Shown here piece after piece: positions 61,340 through 64,000 of a stretch of DNA of 64,000 nucleotides. A program made the translations under genes and the position numbers. The stretch is from Anthopleura xanthogrammica (taxonomy: Eukaryota > Cnidaria > Anthozoa > Actiniaria > Actiniidae). The notes under the pieces were generated by a model, which saw only the letters and a program-made list of their open reading frames with translations, was not told the DNA's origin and made no database searches. Every line of letters starts with the position of its first letter. Within the stretch, counting starts at the first letter, position 1. The DNA is taken from the NCBI GenBank assembly GCA_964019055.1, contig OZ025210.1, forward strand, positions 8,513,547-8,577,546. The letters run 5' to 3'.

Positions 61340-63400
61340 TTTGACCAAAAAGCACCTTTACTCAGTCAAAACCGAATTTTTTTTCGCCAAAACGTCGTGT
61401 TTTTATCTCAAGAGGTATTATCATGAGCAAAAAGTGGGGGTTTCAGCAAAGAGGTCACGCCGTAAGCGAAAAACCTGGTTTTGAGAGCCAAAATGGCCAT
61501 TTTGCAGTTTTTTGGGCTAAAAAGTTTTTTCCCCCAGCAAAACAGTGTTTTGGACACCCAAAATGTGCTTTTCTCGGCCAAAACTTGCGTTTAGCAGTGA
61601 AAACGTTGTGTTTTGAGCAAAAGAAAATTCTCAGCAAATTTCAAATTTTCTCAGCAAAAAACAGCTTTTTTGACCAAAAAGCACCTTTACTCAGCCAAAA
61701 CCGAATTTTTTTTCGCCAAAACGTCGTGTTTTTATCTCAAGAGGTATTATCATGAGCAAAAAGTGGGGGTTTCAGCAAACAGGTCACGCCGTAAGCGAAA
61801 AACCTGGTTTTGAGAGCCAAAATGGCCATTTTGCAGTTTTTTGGGCTAAAAAGTCTTTTCCCCCAGCAAAACAGTGTTTTGGACACCCAAAATGTGCTTT
61901 TCTCGGCCGAAACTTGCGTTTAGCAGTGAAAACGTCGTGTTTTGAGCAAAAGAAAATTCTCAGCAAATTTCAAATTTTCTCAGCAAAAAACAGCTTTTTT
62001 GACCAAAAAGCACCTTTACTCAGCCAAAACCGAATTTTTTTTCGCCAAAACGTCGTGTTTTTATCTCAAGAGGTATTATCATGAGCAAAAAGTGGGGGTT
62101 TCAGCAAACAGGTCACGCCGTAAGCGAAAAACCTGGTTTTGAGAGCCAAAATGGCCATTTTGCAGTTTTTTGGGCTAAAAAGTTTTTTCCCCCAGCAAAA
62201 CAGTGTTTTGGACACCCAAAATGTGCTTTTCTCGGCCAAAACTTGCGTTTAGCAGTGAAAACGTCGTGTTTTGAGCAAAAGAAAATTCTCAGCAAATTTC
62301 AAATTTTCTCAGCAAAAAACAGCTTTTTTGACCAAAAAGCACCTTTACTCAGCCAAAACCGAATTTTTTTTCGCCAAAACGTCGTGTTTTTATCTCAAGA
62401 GGTATTATCATGAGCAAAAAGTGGGGGTTTCAGCAAACAGGTCACGCCGTAAGCGAAAAACCTGGTTTTGAGAGCCAAAATGGCCATTTTGCAGTTTTTT
62501 GGGCTAAAAAGTTTTTCCCCCCAGCAAAACAGTGTTTTGGACACCCAAAATGTGCTTTTCTCGGCCAAAACTTGCGTTTAGCAGTGAAAACGTCGTGTTT
62601 TGAGCAAAAGAAAATTCTCAGCAAATTTCAAATTTTCTCAGCAAAAAACAGCTTTTTTGACCAAAAAGCACCTTTACTCAGCCAAAACCGAATTTTTTTT
62701 CGCCAAAACGTCGTGTTTTTATCTCAAGAGGTATTATCATGAGCAAAAAGTGGGGGTTTCAGCAAACAGGTCACGCCGTAAGCGAAAAACCTGGTTTTGA
62801 GAGCCAAAATGGCCATTTTGCAGTTTTTTGGGCTAAAAAGTTTTTTCCCCCAGCAAAACAGTGTTTTGGACACCCAAAATGTGCTTTTCTCGGCCAAAAC
62901 TTGCGTTTAGCAGTGAAAACGTCGTGTTTTGAGCAAAAGAAAATTCTCAGCAAATTTCAAATTTTCTCAGCAAAAAACAGCTTTTTTGACCAAAAAGCAC
63001 CTTTACTCAGTCAAAACCGAATTTTTTTTCGCCAAAACGTCGTGTTTTTATCTCAAGAGGTATTATCATGAGCAAAAAGTGGGGGTTTCAGCAAAGAGGT
63101 CACGCCGTAAGCGAAAAACCTGGTTTTGAGAGCCAAAATGGCCATTTTGCAGTTTTTTGGGCTAAAAAGTTTTTTCCCCCAGCAAAACAGTGTTTTGGAC
63201 ACCCAAAATGTGCTTTTCTCGGCCAAAACTTGCGTTTAGCAGTGAAAACGTTGTGTTTTGAGCAAAAGAAAATTCTCAGCAAATTTCAAATTTTCTCAGC
63301 AAAAAACAGCTTTTTTGACCAAAAAGCACCTTTACTCAGCCAAAACCGAATTTTTTTTCGCCAAAACGTCGTGTTTTTATCTCAAGAGGTATTATCATGA
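61340..63400. repeat. Five-unit duplication in family B (1645 bp offset)
   Basis: Three linked private variants recur together five units apart: ctcagtcaaaaccg (near 61363 and 63008), gcaaagaggtcacg (near 61446 and 63091) and gaaaacgttgtg (near 61602 and 63247). The duplicated segment cannot be exactly five identical units, because the agtctttt unit at 61752 has no counterpart in the second copy. This suggests later exchange. Confidence 0.78.
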
Positions 63401-64000
63401 GCAAAAAGTGGGGGTTTCAGCAAACAGGTCACGCCGTAAGCGAAAAACCTGGTTTTGAGAGCCAAAATGGCCATTTTGCAGTTTTTTGGGCTAAAAAGTT
63501 TTTCCCCCCAGCAAAACAGTGTTTTGGACACCCAAAATGTGCTTTTCTCGGCCAAAACTTGCGTTTAGCAGTGAAAACGTCGTGTTTTGAGCAAAAGAAA
63601 ATTCTCAGCAAATTTCAAATTTTCTCAGCAAAAAACAGCTTTTTTGACCAAAAAGCACCTTTACTCAGCCAAAACCGAATTTTTTTTCGCCAAAACGTCG
63701 TGTTTTTATCTCAAGAGGTATTATCATGAGCAAAAAGTGGGGGTTTCAGCAAACAGGTCACGCCGTAAGCGAAAAACCTGGTTTTGAGAGCCAAAATGGC
63801 CATTTTGCAGTTTTTTGGGCTAAAAAGTTTTTTCCCCCAGCAAAACAGTGTTTTGGACACCCAAAATGTGCTTTTCTCGGCCAAAACTTGCGTTTAGCAG
63901 TGAAAACGTCGTGTTTTGAGCAAAAGAAAATTCTCAGCAAATTTCAAATTTTCTCAGCAAAAAACAGCTTTTTTGACCAAAAAGCACCTTTACTCAGCCA

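Larger units (their letters stand above)
38828..64000. repeat. Satellite array, family B (about 76 head-to-tail 329-bp units)
   Basis: The right 25 kb is a second head-to-tail array with a 329-bp unit, in the same orientation as family A. It is homologous to A along its whole length, with about 43 differences by hand count. B-specific marks include ctcaagaggtattatcatgagc, which in A is ctcatggggtgttatcaggagc by position, and also gtaagcgaaaaacctgg, caaaacagtgttttgg and tctcggccaaaacttgcg. Copies are strikingly alike, usually differing by none to three bases. The commonest split is a T or G in ggccattttTcag versus ggccattttGcag. One unit, starting at 39902 in the tttagc phase, is 327 bp because its tract reads gttttctcccagc near 40141. 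The array runs off the right end of the window, so its full length is unknown. No genes, transposons or inversions were seen. Confidence 0.98.

Noticed and set aside
38891..64000. Regular 110-codon frames in family B beginning with atgagcaaaaagtgg, preceded by aagaggtatt that could pass for a ribosome-binding site
   Set aside because: The same frame repeats about 75 times with each satellite unit, changes include loss of the start (catcag near 52540 and 57475) and stops (gtgagg near 57817 and 58475), and the host appears eukaryotic. No evidence of selection on the reading frame.
1..64000. CRISPR array
   Set aside because: Repeats are regular, but there are no unique spacers; the whole 328-329-bp unit is repeated, and no cas genes are present.
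1..64000. Telomeric repeats, rRNA, tRNA or histone gene clusters as the tandem unit
   Set aside because: No TTAGGG-type runs, no recognisable rRNA or tRNA core sequences, and no conserved protein in any frame.

Overview
The whole 64-kb window is satellite DNA. I find no protein-coding gene, RNA gene, transposon or CRISPR array. It holds two related head-to-tail tandem-repeat arrays in the same orientation. Family A (1-38834, about 118 copies of a 328-bp unit) is interrupted by a 200-N assembly gap at 24246-24445. Family B (about 38828 to the window end, about 76 copies of a 329-bp unit) follows. Aligned by eye, the two consensus units differ at about 43 of 330 positions, including five or six single-base indels (about 87% identity). 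They are therefore two diverged families of one ancestral satellite. They meet at a sharp, out-of-register joint near 38830.

Each 328-bp unit divides into 16 segments averaging 20.5 bp. A typical segment has a T-run, a C/G-rich spacer of a few bases, an A-run, then another C/G-rich spacer. A-tracts repeating near the helical pitch predict curved DNA. To my knowledge the closest described design is that of bird satellites: the fowl W-chromosome XhoI and EcoRI families (about 21-bp units with A3-5 and T3-5 clusters) and the 41-42-bp CNM repeat of microchromosomes. 328 is exactly 8 x 41. The window is certainly eukaryotic heterochromatin-type DNA from a draft or long-read assembly. A bird source is a reasonable but unproven guess; a plant or other animal satellite cannot be excluded.

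Layout, left to right. 1-1987: family A units differing mainly in a T/C tract. About 1940-5270: a dimeric higher-order repeat of 657 bp. About 7320-11174: a trimeric pattern of 984 bp. 11175-11274: a 100-bp remnant unit with filler sequence. 13572-18009: eight units share a 20-bp deletion, interleaved with full-length units. 18010-24245: fairly homogeneous A. 24246-24445: Ns whose length is out of phase with the repeat. 24446 to about 25800: four units with an extra G. About 25800-38771: A with dimeric and tetrameric blocks. 38772-38890: a 119-bp A/B hybrid unit. From 38891: family B, very homogeneous, with higher-order blocks of 2, 3, 4, 5 and 7 units.

The open reading frames that run through the arrays are by-products of a stop-poor repeat whose unit length is not a multiple of three. 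They do not look like genes. The interest of the window lies in how the arrays evolved: segmental amplification, loss of one subunit by slippage, microhomology joints, a T/C tract whose boundary shifts at nearly fixed length, and a small dyad that stays symmetric although both arms changed between A and B.
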